Positions 7,173 through 14,356 of a stretch of DNA of 37,926 bases are shown here, piece by piece. The stretch lies in the NCBI GenBank assembly GCA_030950585.1, contig JAUZRG010000204.1:1-37926 (forward strand). The letters run 5' to 3'. Numbering within the stretch: the first letter of the stretch is position 1; every line of letters begins with the position of its first letter. The position numbers were made by a program, and so were the translations under genes. The DNA is from Mariprofundaceae bacterium. GTDB taxonomy: Bacteria; Pseudomonadota; Zetaproteobacteria; Mariprofundales; Mariprofundaceae. The notes under the pieces are model-generated. The model made no database searches. It was not told the origin of the DNA and worked only from the letters and a program-made list of their open reading frames with translations.

Positions 7173-8472
7173 GATTCTCTCCAAGGCTTGGTTTTTTACC
7201 CACAGCCTGAGCTAGCTTAGCATAGGCTTGACCTGCTTTTGTATAGTGTTTCCAGTATTGAATATCATGATTAAATTCGATAAGTTGTGCGCGTACTAAG
7301 TTTAAGAAATCCACTTTATTGACTTGGTAACCAGCCAACATCGAGGCGGTGGTTTGCCGTGACTGAGGGATAATCCCCAACTTAAATAACTGCATTTGTT
7401 TTTGAGATGTGTGCAGCTCGGAAACAGCACTATCAATATCAGCATTGATTTGATTAAGTGTGTTTTTCCATTTGAATTCTAATTGGGCTTGCTCTGCATG
7501 GCGTTGATCCAAAGCTTTATCTTGTTTACTATCCGTAAAAATAGGTAAGTTCATACTAAGCATCACACTGGCCATATCAGAACGTGTTTGATTGTTGGCT
7601 GGATTTGTTCCTTGCCTAAAACCATAAGCTGCACTCACCTTAAAGTCTGGGTAATAATCTTTATTGGCGAGATCAATACGTTTGTCTGCTGCATCAATTT
7701 GATGGCCTAAACTTTGCAATTTGGGATGAAACTTTTTAGCCCATTTTTTTAATCGTTCGACTTGGCTGACAGCACGACTCATGTCTGGTAACGGAGATGC
7801 TAACTGAATACTTGTATCTGTATCACGATTTAGAAGTGCATTTAATTGTGCCACCTGAACACGGCGTTCAGAAGTGAGTTTAAACGCTTGTTCTAAAATT
7901 TTACTGAGTTCAAGTTGAGCTAATAAGACATCTTGTTGCAAGCCTGCACCCGTTTTGTATTTGGCTTCAGAAATGCGCACTAAATTACGTAATAAATGTT
8001 GGTTGTTACGTACAATGAATAAGGCTTTATCTAAATAAGCAATATTCCACCAATGGATGCGAACATTTCGTAATAACACCAAACGTAATTCATCACGGTT
8101 GCTGATTGCCACTTTGGCTGTGTCTTTGGCAATCGCCTTTTTTAAATTCAGCTTTCCAGGGTAGGGTAGTTTCTGAGATATAGCCAATTGCATTTGAGTC
8201 ATATTTTCTTGCGTTGGTGAAAAGCTATTCACAGGCAAATTAAGAGCTTTAAAAGAAATAGTCGGATCTGCTAATGTACCCACTTGAGGCGGAATCATCG
8301 CTAAAGCTTGCATATGCTTTTCAGCGGCAAACAACGAGGGGTTTTGTTTTAACACCATTGTTTCTGCTTGTTGTAGACTTAAGGTGGGGCTTTCTTCGAG
8401 ATTGTTGACTGCCCATAATGATGGTGAAATCATCAATAAAGTAGTGAATAAGGCTGTTTTGTACAAAGACAT
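7165..8472 (-). CDS. cusC: CusC/TolC-family outer-membrane efflux protein
   Basis: A 435-residue TolC-superfamily outer-membrane channel, the exit duct of the CusCBA pump. A signal peptide is visible (MSLYKTALFTTLLMISPSLWA). Two TolC-type repeats follow, with helical segments such as LSLQQAETMVLKQNPSL and NPTISF-like strands (LADPTISFKALNLP), then a second helical repeat (LNQINADIDSAVSELHTSQK). The ATG at 8472 is preferred over one at 8487 because AGGAGG lies just upstream of it. No lipobox is seen, unlike E. coli CusC. It is the second gene of the leftward operon and overlaps cusB. TolC family is certain; the Cus assignment rests on its partners. Confidence 0.92.
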   Translation of the reverse strand: MSLYKTALFTTLLMISPSLWAVNNLEESPTLSLQQAETMVLKQNPSLFAAEKHMQALAMIPPQVGTLADPTISFKALNLPVNSFSPTQENMTQMQLAISQKLPYPGKLNLKKAIAKDTAKVAISNRDELRLVLLRNVRIHWWNIAYLDKALFIVRNNQHLLRNLVRISEAKYKTGAGLQQDVLLAQLELSKILEQAFKLTSERRVQVAQLNALLNRDTDTSIQLASPLPDMSRAVSQVERLKKWAKKFHPKLQSLGHQIDAADKRIDLANKDYYPDFKVSAAYGFRQGTNPANNQTRSDMASVMLSMNLPIFTDSKQDKALDQRHAEQAQLEFKWKNTLNQINADIDSAVSELHTSQKQMQLFKLGIIPQSRQTTASMLAGYQVNKVDFLNLVRAQLIEFNHDIQYWKHYTKAGQAYAKLAQAVGKKPSLGENHE

Positions 8473-8562
8473 ACAGACCTCCTGCATTAAAATTCATGTG
8501 CAAAGCCATAAGCAGCACAAACCCAGACTCAGTCGAGCAGGGTCATTAGCAGAAGGTTAAAA

Positions 8563-8997
8563 TTAAAGACGAATACGTTGGGTGGTTGTATATAAAAGGG
8601 TGGAACTTCGTGGTGGCCCTGTTGCTAAGGCAGACGTTAAAGAAACGCTAGCAACAGCATGCAAGGTGACACTTGGCCATGCCAAGATCGCTACATTCAA
8701 GGCTGTTGTATCAAGCGAGGTTTTAATGGTTTGCCACAGTTCATCGGGTTGATCACAATGAGAACAGCTAGGTATTTGTTGTTTTTTTGCCTGAGTATTA
8801 TCTGCTTTTTTGTCACAGTGAGCTGCTGATACAGACATGTCTTTCATCATGGGATTTGCATTGGCTTGGGGAAGCATGTTGCAAAAACCAATCGCTATCA
8901 ATTGCAGCATAAACAAGCCCACGATGAGGCGCGCTAATGAGAATGTTGACCTTTGAAGCGAAAGCATATCCCGAAGTGTTATCTCTTTTTTTTTCAT
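8563..8997 (-). CDS. Small membrane-anchored protein with Cys pair leading the cus operon
   Basis: About 144 residues. One hydrophobic N-terminal segment (RLIVGLFMLQLIAIGFCNML) acts as a signal or anchor. The exported part contains AAHCDKK and a CSHCDQPDEL motif, so two spaced Cys residues that could bind metal, and a second hydrophobic stretch lies in the C-terminal third. Proteins of this general layout (DUF2946-like) often precede cusC-type genes, but I assign the family only tentatively. The ATG at 8997 is used; a TTG at 9003 is less likely. Its Shine-Dalgarno is weak, and the terminator of the ompA-like operon sits only 11 bp upstream, so transcription may start very close or come from readthrough. 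Confidence 0.65.
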   Translation of the reverse strand: MKKKEITLRDMLSLQRSTFSLARLIVGLFMLQLIAIGFCNMLPQANANPMMKDMSVSAAHCDKKADNTQAKKQQIPSCSHCDQPDELWQTIKTSLDTTALNVAILAWPSVTLHAVASVSLTSALATGPPRSSTLLYTTTQRIRL

Positions 8998-9007
8998 TAG
9001 CAAGCAT

Positions 9008-9041
9008 AAAAAAAGAGCTCAGTATGCATGCTGAGCTCTTT
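9008..9041 (-). terminator. Rho-independent terminator of the ompA-like operon
   Basis: An 11-bp perfect stem aaagagctcag/ctgagctcttt (9012-9022 and 9031-9041) with an 8-nt loop is followed on the minus strand by seven T residues. It lies 24 bp after the stop of the OmpA-like gene, so it ends that transcript just ahead of the cus operon. Confidence 0.88.
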
Positions 9042-9064
9042 AAGGTGTTACAACGTACAGTGCT

Positions 9065-9721
9065 TTACTTGATGATATTAAACATCACACGACGGTTTTT
9101 GGCTTTGCCTTCCGCAGTGTTGTTGCTGGCAATCGGTTGGCTTTCGCCATAACCTTTAGAAGTCAAAGTGCTTGGGTCAATACCGTGTTTCACTAAGTAT
9201 GCCATCACTTGTTTGGCACGTTTGTTGGATAGTGCCAAGTTATTAGCATCGCTGCCATCACTATCGGTATGTGCTGCCACTTGAAGGTTTACGGACTTAG
9301 GATATGCTTTTAACTTTTTAACCACACCATCTAAAATAAGTTTAGAATTCATGGTTAACTCAGCACTAGAGGTATGGAAGTTCACCCCTTCCACTTTAAG
9401 TTTAGGTGGAGTAACCACAACAGGTGCAGGTTTACAGTTTATGGCAGAAAGTGATTTAGATTTTTTGGCAGAAGCCAACGCACTGGCAAGAAGTTCAGGT
9501 GTTTCCACTTGATGCATGCCTTCTTCAATTTCATGTGCAGCCCAATACATATTGGTCACCGCAGACGCGAGTTGGGCAGGAGCACAGTTTTCAGCATTGG
9601 CAGCACGAGCATCTGCAATGGCTGCTTTAACATTTTTTAATTCACTGTGATTGGTGTGAAGAGGAACTTCAGCACAAGAGGCAAGTAGTAATAATACGCC
9701 ACAACTAAGGATAACTCTCAT
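9065..9721 (-). CDS. OmpA-family peptidoglycan-associated lipoprotein
   Basis: A 218-residue protein. Its signal peptide ends in LLASC, so Cys16 is probably lipidated and anchors it in the outer membrane. Residues about 17-100 are mostly helical. The C-terminal OmpA/Pal domain (about 108-218) has the expected AAHTDSDGSDANNLALSNKR core, with the Asp and Arg that bind diaminopimelate in this family, and GYGESQPIASN. It probably tethers the outer membrane to the cell wall. The start overlaps the stop of the upstream 84-residue gene as TAATG, so the two form an operon closed by a strong terminator. There is no beta-barrel domain, so it is not a true OmpA porin. Confidence 0.9.
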   Translation of the reverse strand: MRVILSCGVLLLLASCAEVPLHTNHSELKNVKAAIADARAANAENCAPAQLASAVTNMYWAAHEIEEGMHQVETPELLASALASAKKSKSLSAINCKPAPVVVTPPKLKVEGVNFHTSSAELTMNSKLILDGVVKKLKAYPKSVNLQVAAHTDSDGSDANNLALSNKRAKQVMAYLVKHGIDPSTLTSKGYGESQPIASNNTAEGKAKNRRVMFNIIK

Positions 9722-9975
9722 TATTGTCCACCTGCTTTGGCTGCACTTTCTTCAGCCATTGTCATAAATTGGCGTGCTGCCATGACATCGTGTTGACCTA
9801 TTTCATTGACTGCAACATTGGCTAATTTTCTTGCTAAATGTGCATGATAACTGTTGTTGCCTTTTACTTGCGCATAAATTTCTTTTGACCGTTCTTCTAC
9901 GCTTGCTGCGGAAGCTGCAAAGGGTGCAAAGAAAATAAATGATGCCATTAGGCATAAAAATATAATGCGTAACAT
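9721..9975 (-). CDS. Small secreted helical protein upstream of the OmpA-like lipoprotein
   Basis: 84 residues. A Sec signal peptide (MLRIIFLCLMASFIFFAPFAASA) is followed by about 60 mostly helical residues (AHLARKLANVAVNEIG; AARQFMTMAEESAAKAGGQ). The size and the partner resemble small DUF4398-like proteins found beside OmpA-type lipoproteins, but I do not recognise the family with certainty. The ATG at 9975 has a strong GGAGGAG site 8 nt upstream, so the longer frame to 10050 is rejected. It overlaps the next gene by one base (TAATG). A joint envelope role is inferred from the operon. Confidence 0.75.
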   Translation of the reverse strand: MLRIIFLCLMASFIFFAPFAASAASVEERSKEIYAQVKGNNSYHAHLARKLANVAVNEIGQHDVMAARQFMTMAEESAAKAGGQ

Positions 9976-10103
9976 TGATAACTCCTCCTTCTTAAAGTCG
10001 TTGCAGCTTAGGAAAAGCTTATTTATTGTCAATGAAAAGCATGGATGCAAGTATCAGAAAAAAATGTCTTTTGTGTGTTTGGAAATGGGATAGGGTGATG
10101 TAG

Positions 10104-10734
10104 ATGAAATACCTTGGTATTGAAAATGTGACGGTCAAGGTGGGATCAAAAGCTTTGATCTCTGATATTCATTTTAGGCTATATCCGGGAGAGATATGTG
10201 CATTGCTTGGCCCCTTCTGGCGCAGGCAAGAGCACGCTCATTAAAGCCATGTTATCCATGACTAAGTTAGAAGGTAAGGTTCATTTACCCCAACAAAAAT
10301 ACCCGATTGCATATGTGCCCCAAGATGATGCCGTGCACTTGAGTTTAACGGTGATGCAAGCCCTTGATTATGCCTGCCAACTTCGTTGCAAAGTCTTATC
10401 AAAGCTTAATAGCCTTAAATATATTGAGGCTATTGCCAAGGAAGTGGGCTTGAATGAACGCCTAGATCTTCGGATAAAAAGTCTTTCTGGCGGTCAGCGT
10501 AAGCGGGTGTCCGTTGCCTTGGAAATGCTGACCAAGCCCACATTCATGATCTTAGATGAACCTACTTCAGGTCTTGATCCCGGCATGGAGGCACAGTTGA
10601 TGCAGCTGTTTGCTAGTATTGCAAAGCAATATAAAATATTATTTTTTCACCGCAAAGATAAGCAAAGCCTGTGGTATATGGAGCTTGAAAACAGCTTAAG
10701 GAAAGTGAAAGGTGATAAGGATAAGAAGTTTTAA
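10104..10734 (+). pseudogene. Frameshifted, truncated ABC transporter ATPase
   Basis: From the ATG at 10104 the frame reads a typical start (MKYLGIENVTVKVG, then LYPGEICALLGP) and is then shifted by one extra C in the CCCC run at 10210-10213. The next frame continues with the Walker A (PSGAGKSTLIKAM), the Q-loop (YVPQDDAVHLSLTV), the signature (LSGGQRKRVSVALEML) and Walker B/D-loop (FMILDEPTSGLDPG). The wording resembles ABCG-like or FHA-domain export ATPases. After FASIAKQ the expected H-loop is missing and the sequence turns into an unrelated tail ending at 10734. No permease part is present. Two defects make a functional product unlikely, although the first could be a sequencing error. Confidence 0.8.
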
Positions 10735-11684
10735 TCCATCAACCAACGAACATGAAAGCCAAAGCTAAAATCTGCGGTCGTGTATTGGGTGATATTTTCG
10801 CTAAAGCTTAAAGTATAGAGCGCGGATTCACCTTGTATGCGCAGGCCAAAGTTCATGATCCAAGGGTTTTGTTCTAAAACATACAACTGGGATTGATAGG
10901 GTGAACTACCGCCTTGAATTTGAACTAAGACGCTGTAATGCTTGCCAAAGTCACGGCCTAAGGTCGCTGAAGCACGCACATAATGTTGATATTGCATCGA
11001 GCCTTCAGATTTCGCTCCTGTATAAATAGCGCGCAGTTCGCTGTGGGCAAAATAATCATCACCATGCCAAGAAAAAACAGTGCCTAGCGAAAAGTCTGCT
11101 TTGCCTGATGACCAACCGCGTGTTTTAGATGATGTGGGTAATTTAGCTGAAGCCAATAGGGCAATGGCGACACTGTTTTTTTTGTATACTTGCGATTGAA
11201 TCTCAAGGCTTATATTACCCATTTCCCAACGGTTTTCTGCTGACCATTGCGGCTTTAAATAGTAAGCCATCTGATTTTTAGGGCGAAACTCTCGGCCATT
11301 ATTGGGTAAGCCAGCCAAGCGATGATAATTGTTTAAAAAGCCATCCAACACCCCATTGTAAGGGCGATATAATGGTATGCGCAGGCTCACAATATGCTTT
11401 GGGCTAAGTTGTCTACGCACATGAAGAATGGGTACATAAAGTTCTGTATCCACTAAAAAACGACCATTTGGAACCGCATCAAACATATTTAAGCTGGCAT
11501 AGTGCTGTTCAAGCTCGATGCTATTGCCCATATCAAAAGCCGAAACGGGAATAGGATTGAAAAAACGCATCATGATGGGATGAAGCTGCTGGCTAGCGAG
11601 TGGCGCGCGCATACTGGCAGAAGCGGCAAAAGCGGTGTGAGACATGAAAAAGAAAGATAAGCATAAGAAAAAGATTGGACGCAT
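10731..11684 (-). CDS. DUF3187-like outer-membrane beta-barrel protein
   Basis: 317 residues with a signal peptide (FFLCLSFFFMSHTAFAAS). The mature part is all beta in character, with alternating hydrophobic strands and a C-terminal aromatic-rich end (ADFSFGFHVRWLMD) like an outer-membrane barrel signal. The RIPLYRPYNGVLDGFLNNYH and LAGLPNNGRE region looks like the DUF3187 family, proteins of unknown role. It is transcribed away from the SCO1-like gene and convergent with the broken ABC ATPase, overlapping its tail by 4 bp. Location is well supported; family is moderately supported; function is unknown. Confidence 0.7.
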   Translation of the reverse strand: MRPIFFLCLSFFFMSHTAFAASASMRAPLASQQLHPIMMRFFNPIPVSAFDMGNSIELEQHYASLNMFDAVPNGRFLVDTELYVPILHVRRQLSPKHIVSLRIPLYRPYNGVLDGFLNNYHRLAGLPNNGREFRPKNQMAYYLKPQWSAENRWEMGNISLEIQSQVYKKNSVAIALLASAKLPTSSKTRGWSSGKADFSLGTVFSWHGDDYFAHSELRAIYTGAKSEGSMQYQHYVRASATLGRDFGKHYSVLVQIQGGSSPYQSQLYVLEQNPWIMNFGLRIQGESALYTLSFSENITQYTTADFSFGFHVRWLMD

Positions 11685-11769
11685 AGCGACGTATCATAGG
11701 TGAGGATGCGTCTTTTGTCGGTCTTTTTTCTTATTCTAGGTTATGTTGTGCCCCGCATGCGGAGGATTT

Positions 11770-12363
11770 ATGTCTAAAAAGAATATCTTACTTGTGATTG
11801 CCAATGTGCTGGTAGCCACTTTTTTATTGTTATGGTGGATGGGTATGCAAAACGAAACACCCAGTCCAACGTCGAGCCAAACACGTTCAGAACAAGCGGT
11901 TGTATTCTCTCTTCAGCATGATCAAAGCCCTGTGACTGAATCCATTTTTACCGATAAAATAGGTTTATTATTGGTGGGTTATATGCATTGTGAAGATGGT
12001 TGCCCAAATCTGTTATTGCATATGCGTGATATATTTAAGCGATTGAATGAAGATGAACGCGCCATGATAAAAGCAGCCTTTGTGAATCTCGATCCGACTA
12101 AATCCGCCGCAGAAGTGGCAAAAACAGCACGTTTTTTCAATCCTAATATATTGGGCTTAAGCGGTGATGAAGCTTCTTTAGAAGCACTGACCAAAAGCTT
12201 GGCGCTGGATGGAAATCTGCAACAATTTCAAGCAGAACACCCACACCGTTTGTTTTTACTCAATGCTCGTGGTGAAGTGACTGCAAGCTTGTCTTCTAAA
12301 AACACCATTGATGAGATGATGACGGCTGTGCGTGCGGGATTACTGGAAATGGAATCGTTTTAG
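11770..12363 (+). CDS. SCO1/SenC-family copper chaperone-like thioredoxin-fold protein
   Basis: 197 residues. An N-terminal membrane anchor (NILLVIANVLVATFLLLWWM) precedes a thioredoxin-like periplasmic domain. The SCO copper motif CxxxC appears as MHCEDGCPNLL, and a later His in EHPHRLFLLN matches the third copper ligand region of SCO proteins. FVNLDPTKSAAEVAKTARFF fits the conserved VDPxRDT segment. SCO proteins deliver Cu(I) to cytochrome oxidase CuA or act as thiol reductases. The ATG at 11770 follows GGAGGATTT and is preferred over the ATG at 11743. No oxidase genes are in the window, and the gene stands alone, diverging from the DUF3187-like gene. Confidence 0.85.
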   Translation: MSKKNILLVIANVLVATFLLLWWMGMQNETPSPTSSQTRSEQAVVFSLQHDQSPVTESIFTDKIGLLLVGYMHCEDGCPNLLLHMRDIFKRLNEDERAMIKAAFVNLDPTKSAAEVAKTARFFNPNILGLSGDEASLEALTKSLALDGNLQQFQAEHPHRLFLLNARGEVTASLSSKNTIDEMMTAVRAGLLEMESF

Positions 12364-12502
12364 TCAATAACAATCCTTTGCCAAACTCAGGAATCATAGG
12401 ATGAGTGTTGTACAGCGAATCGCATACTTAAACGCTATCTTCCTAAAGTGTTATTTAGGCGATACCAGCCCTTGTTCATGTTAGTTTTTGATACTGTTTT
12501 TC

Positions 12503-12523
12503 CTTCTTCTTAAAAAGAAGAAG
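12503..12523. repeat. 9-bp hairpin downstream of the SCO1-like gene
   Basis: A perfect inverted repeat cttcttctt/aagaagaag with a 3-nt loop. It resembles the first hairpin of the cusB-cusA gap. No T-run follows on the plus strand, so a terminator function is weak; it may be a small transcript-end stem. Confidence 0.45.
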
Positions 12524-12583
12524 CCGTTTAAATATGATCAAACCTTGCTTGTAGGAGTCGGTATACTGAGTCGTCAATTGGAA

Positions 12584-12985
12584 ATGATTCTTTTGCTCAT
12601 GATTGTGGGTATATCTGCCTATTTGCTTTTTTCAGATGATACCGAGGTGCAAGAAAAGGGGATGAAAGAGCCTGCTTATGTGGCGAAAAAGTCTGAACCC
12701 TTAGCTCAGCCCTTAGCTCTCGTAGACTCAGTTTCAAGGTTTAAGTCGGACATTGCATTTGTTGAAGCTCCTGTACTGGTATCTCCTGATAAAGTTCCGC
12801 TTAAAGCGGTGAATAGTGATGTGCCAGAGTCAGCCTTTCTCGCCACAACCACAATACCTAAATCACTGATTATTAAAGAATTAAAGGTTTTACCATCATC
12901 GACTATTCGTTGTAATCTCGGTATGAAAGTTCCGCTTGTGGTTATCAATATGGATCAGGATTCCGTCCTCTTGTTTTTTTCATAA
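12584..12985 (+). CDS. Hypothetical membrane-anchored protein (doubtful)
   Basis: An open frame of 133 residues. It starts with a hydrophobic segment (MILLLMIVGISAYLLF), as expected for a signal anchor, followed by a polar exported part without recognisable motifs apart from one Cys near the end. A longer version from 12488 would run through a hairpin and is not favoured. The Shine-Dalgarno is weak (TTGGAA). It could be a small envelope protein or the remnant of a larger gene, since the end (QDSVLLFFS) looks like an abrupt stop. No function can be suggested. Confidence 0.35.
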   Translation: MILLLMIVGISAYLLFSDDTEVQEKGMKEPAYVAKKSEPLAQPLALVDSVSRFKSDIAFVEAPVLVSPDKVPLKAVNSDVPESAFLATTTIPKSLIIKELKVLPSSTIRCNLGMKVPLVVINMDQDSVLLFFS

Positions 12986-13151
12986 CCATGAAACAGCACT
13001 CCTCTAAATAAATCGCAAAAAAAGCTGTTTTATATAACTTTTTCCACGCAATAAAGCATGGTACGAAACACCCTAAATCATAAAAAAAATCACCTTCAAA
13101 AAAGACTAAAGACAATAGAACGGAAGCCGATCTCGATATTGACCCCGACTC

Positions 13152-13563
13152 TTACTGCTTATTAAGAATAATTTGTGAATGATCGTCCGTAGTCACAAAA
13201 GCAGTTGGTCTTTCTTCGCCCTGCCCTTGGCGAATCATGATACGCTGTGAATCTAATAAATTGTAAATCATGGGTAAAGAACGCGCCTCTTTGCCCTCTA
13301 AGCTTAAAATCAAATTCAACTGCATCGGCGTTTTCTTTGCATCAGTTGTCCATGATGCTTTACCAGCCTTCTCACCCAAATTCACTGGTTTCCCTTCTTT
13401 AATCAACACGACATCACCATTTTTCTTAAAGGTGAAACCACCCTTAACGCCCGTACTATCAATACCCTGCCATGTACCCCACCAAGCGCGTATCCAGATC
13501 AGATGCCACCGCATTCTGAGCACCAACAAAGAACATCAGACATGCCAATAAAAATATTTTCAA
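13152..13563 (-). pseudogene. Small secreted protein split by one frameshift
   Basis: A TTG start at 13563, with GGTGGAGG correctly spaced upstream, opens a signal peptide (LKIFLLACLMFFVGAQNAVA) followed by SDLDTRLVG. The frame then ends, while the next frame continues naturally as TWQGIDSTGVKGGFTFKKNG and on to the stop at 13152. Removing one base from the CCCC run at 13477-13480 (GGGG on the coding strand) joins both parts into about 136 residues. The core, with TWQG and KKNGDVVL, looks like a small lipocalin-like or copper-resistance-type beta domain found in exported stress proteins, but I do not name it. Either a recent inactivating mutation or a sequencing indel explains it; nothing else in it is damaged. 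Confidence 0.7.
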
Positions 13564-13688
13564 AACAAACCTCCACCTACTAAGATAATATGAGAAAACC
13601 CTCCATATAAAGTATGGTGCAAGCATTTTTAAAAAGATGCAAATCAAGCTAAAAATGACTTTAACTTAAAATTCCATGCAATATCACA

Positions 13689-14354
13689 TCATTTAATAAT
13701 ATCTACTTTCTCCATATCTTTGACAGCATACAGCTTAGCGGGTCGGTGCGAGCCTGTGCGCAACGTTTCACCTGTTTCTTCAATGTTTTCCAGTGCCAAA
13801 ACCCACTTTCTAAAATTACGTTTATCAATTTCAGCTTGTAATATAATTTCATACACCTCTTGCAAGGCACTTAAGGTGAATTGCTGAGGCATGAGCTGAA
13901 AAGCAATGGTGGAATAATCCAACTTAGCAACCAAACGTTGATGGGCCGTTTTAATCATCTCATCATGATCAAAAGCCAAGTCAGGCAAGGTATCCATTGC
14001 AAACCAATCGGCTTCAGCCGCATCACTACTGGCTTGCACATGCAGATGTTCGGATGCAATCAAGGCAAAGTAGGCAACGGTAATCACTCGCTCACGCGGG
14101 TCGCGATTGGGCTCACCATAAGTATAGAGTTGCTCAAGGTAGACATCACGAACCCCTGTTTCTTCTGCCAATTCTCGCTTGGCGGCATCATCAATGGATT
14201 CATCCATATTTACAAAGCCACCCGGAAGTGCCCACGAACCTTGAAAGGGGGGTTCTTTTCTTTTAATCAACAATAGTTTCAACTGTTTTTCACGGATACT
14301 AAATATAATAATATCTGTGGTCACAGAGGGATGAGGGTATTCATATGTATACAT
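13689..14354 (-). CDS. nrtR: NrtR-type Nudix transcriptional regulator of NAD metabolism
   Basis: 221 residues with an N-terminal Nudix domain (about 8-140) and a C-terminal winged-helix region (about 150-215; FTLSALQEVYEIILQAEI, DKRNFRKWV), the layout of NrtR repressors, which sense ADP-ribose. The Nudix box GFVNMDESIDDAAKRELAEE followed by TGV fits the catalytic consensus exactly, so enzyme activity may remain; many NrtR regulators have a degenerate box. It lies 2 bp after nadV in the same direction, so it is co-transcribed with the NAD salvage genes it probably controls. A plain Nudix hydrolase is the alternative, but the wing region and neighbours favour a regulator. Confidence 0.85.
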   Translation of the reverse strand: MYTYEYPHPSVTTDIIIFSIREKQLKLLLIKRKEPPFQGSWALPGGFVNMDESIDDAAKRELAEETGVRDVYLEQLYTYGEPNRDPRERVITVAYFALIASEHLHVQASSDAAEADWFAMDTLPDLAFDHDEMIKTAHQRLVAKLDYSTIAFQLMPQQFTLSALQEVYEIILQAEIDKRNFRKWVLALENIEETGETLRTGSHRPAKLYAVKDMEKVDIIK

Positions 14355-14356
14355 GT

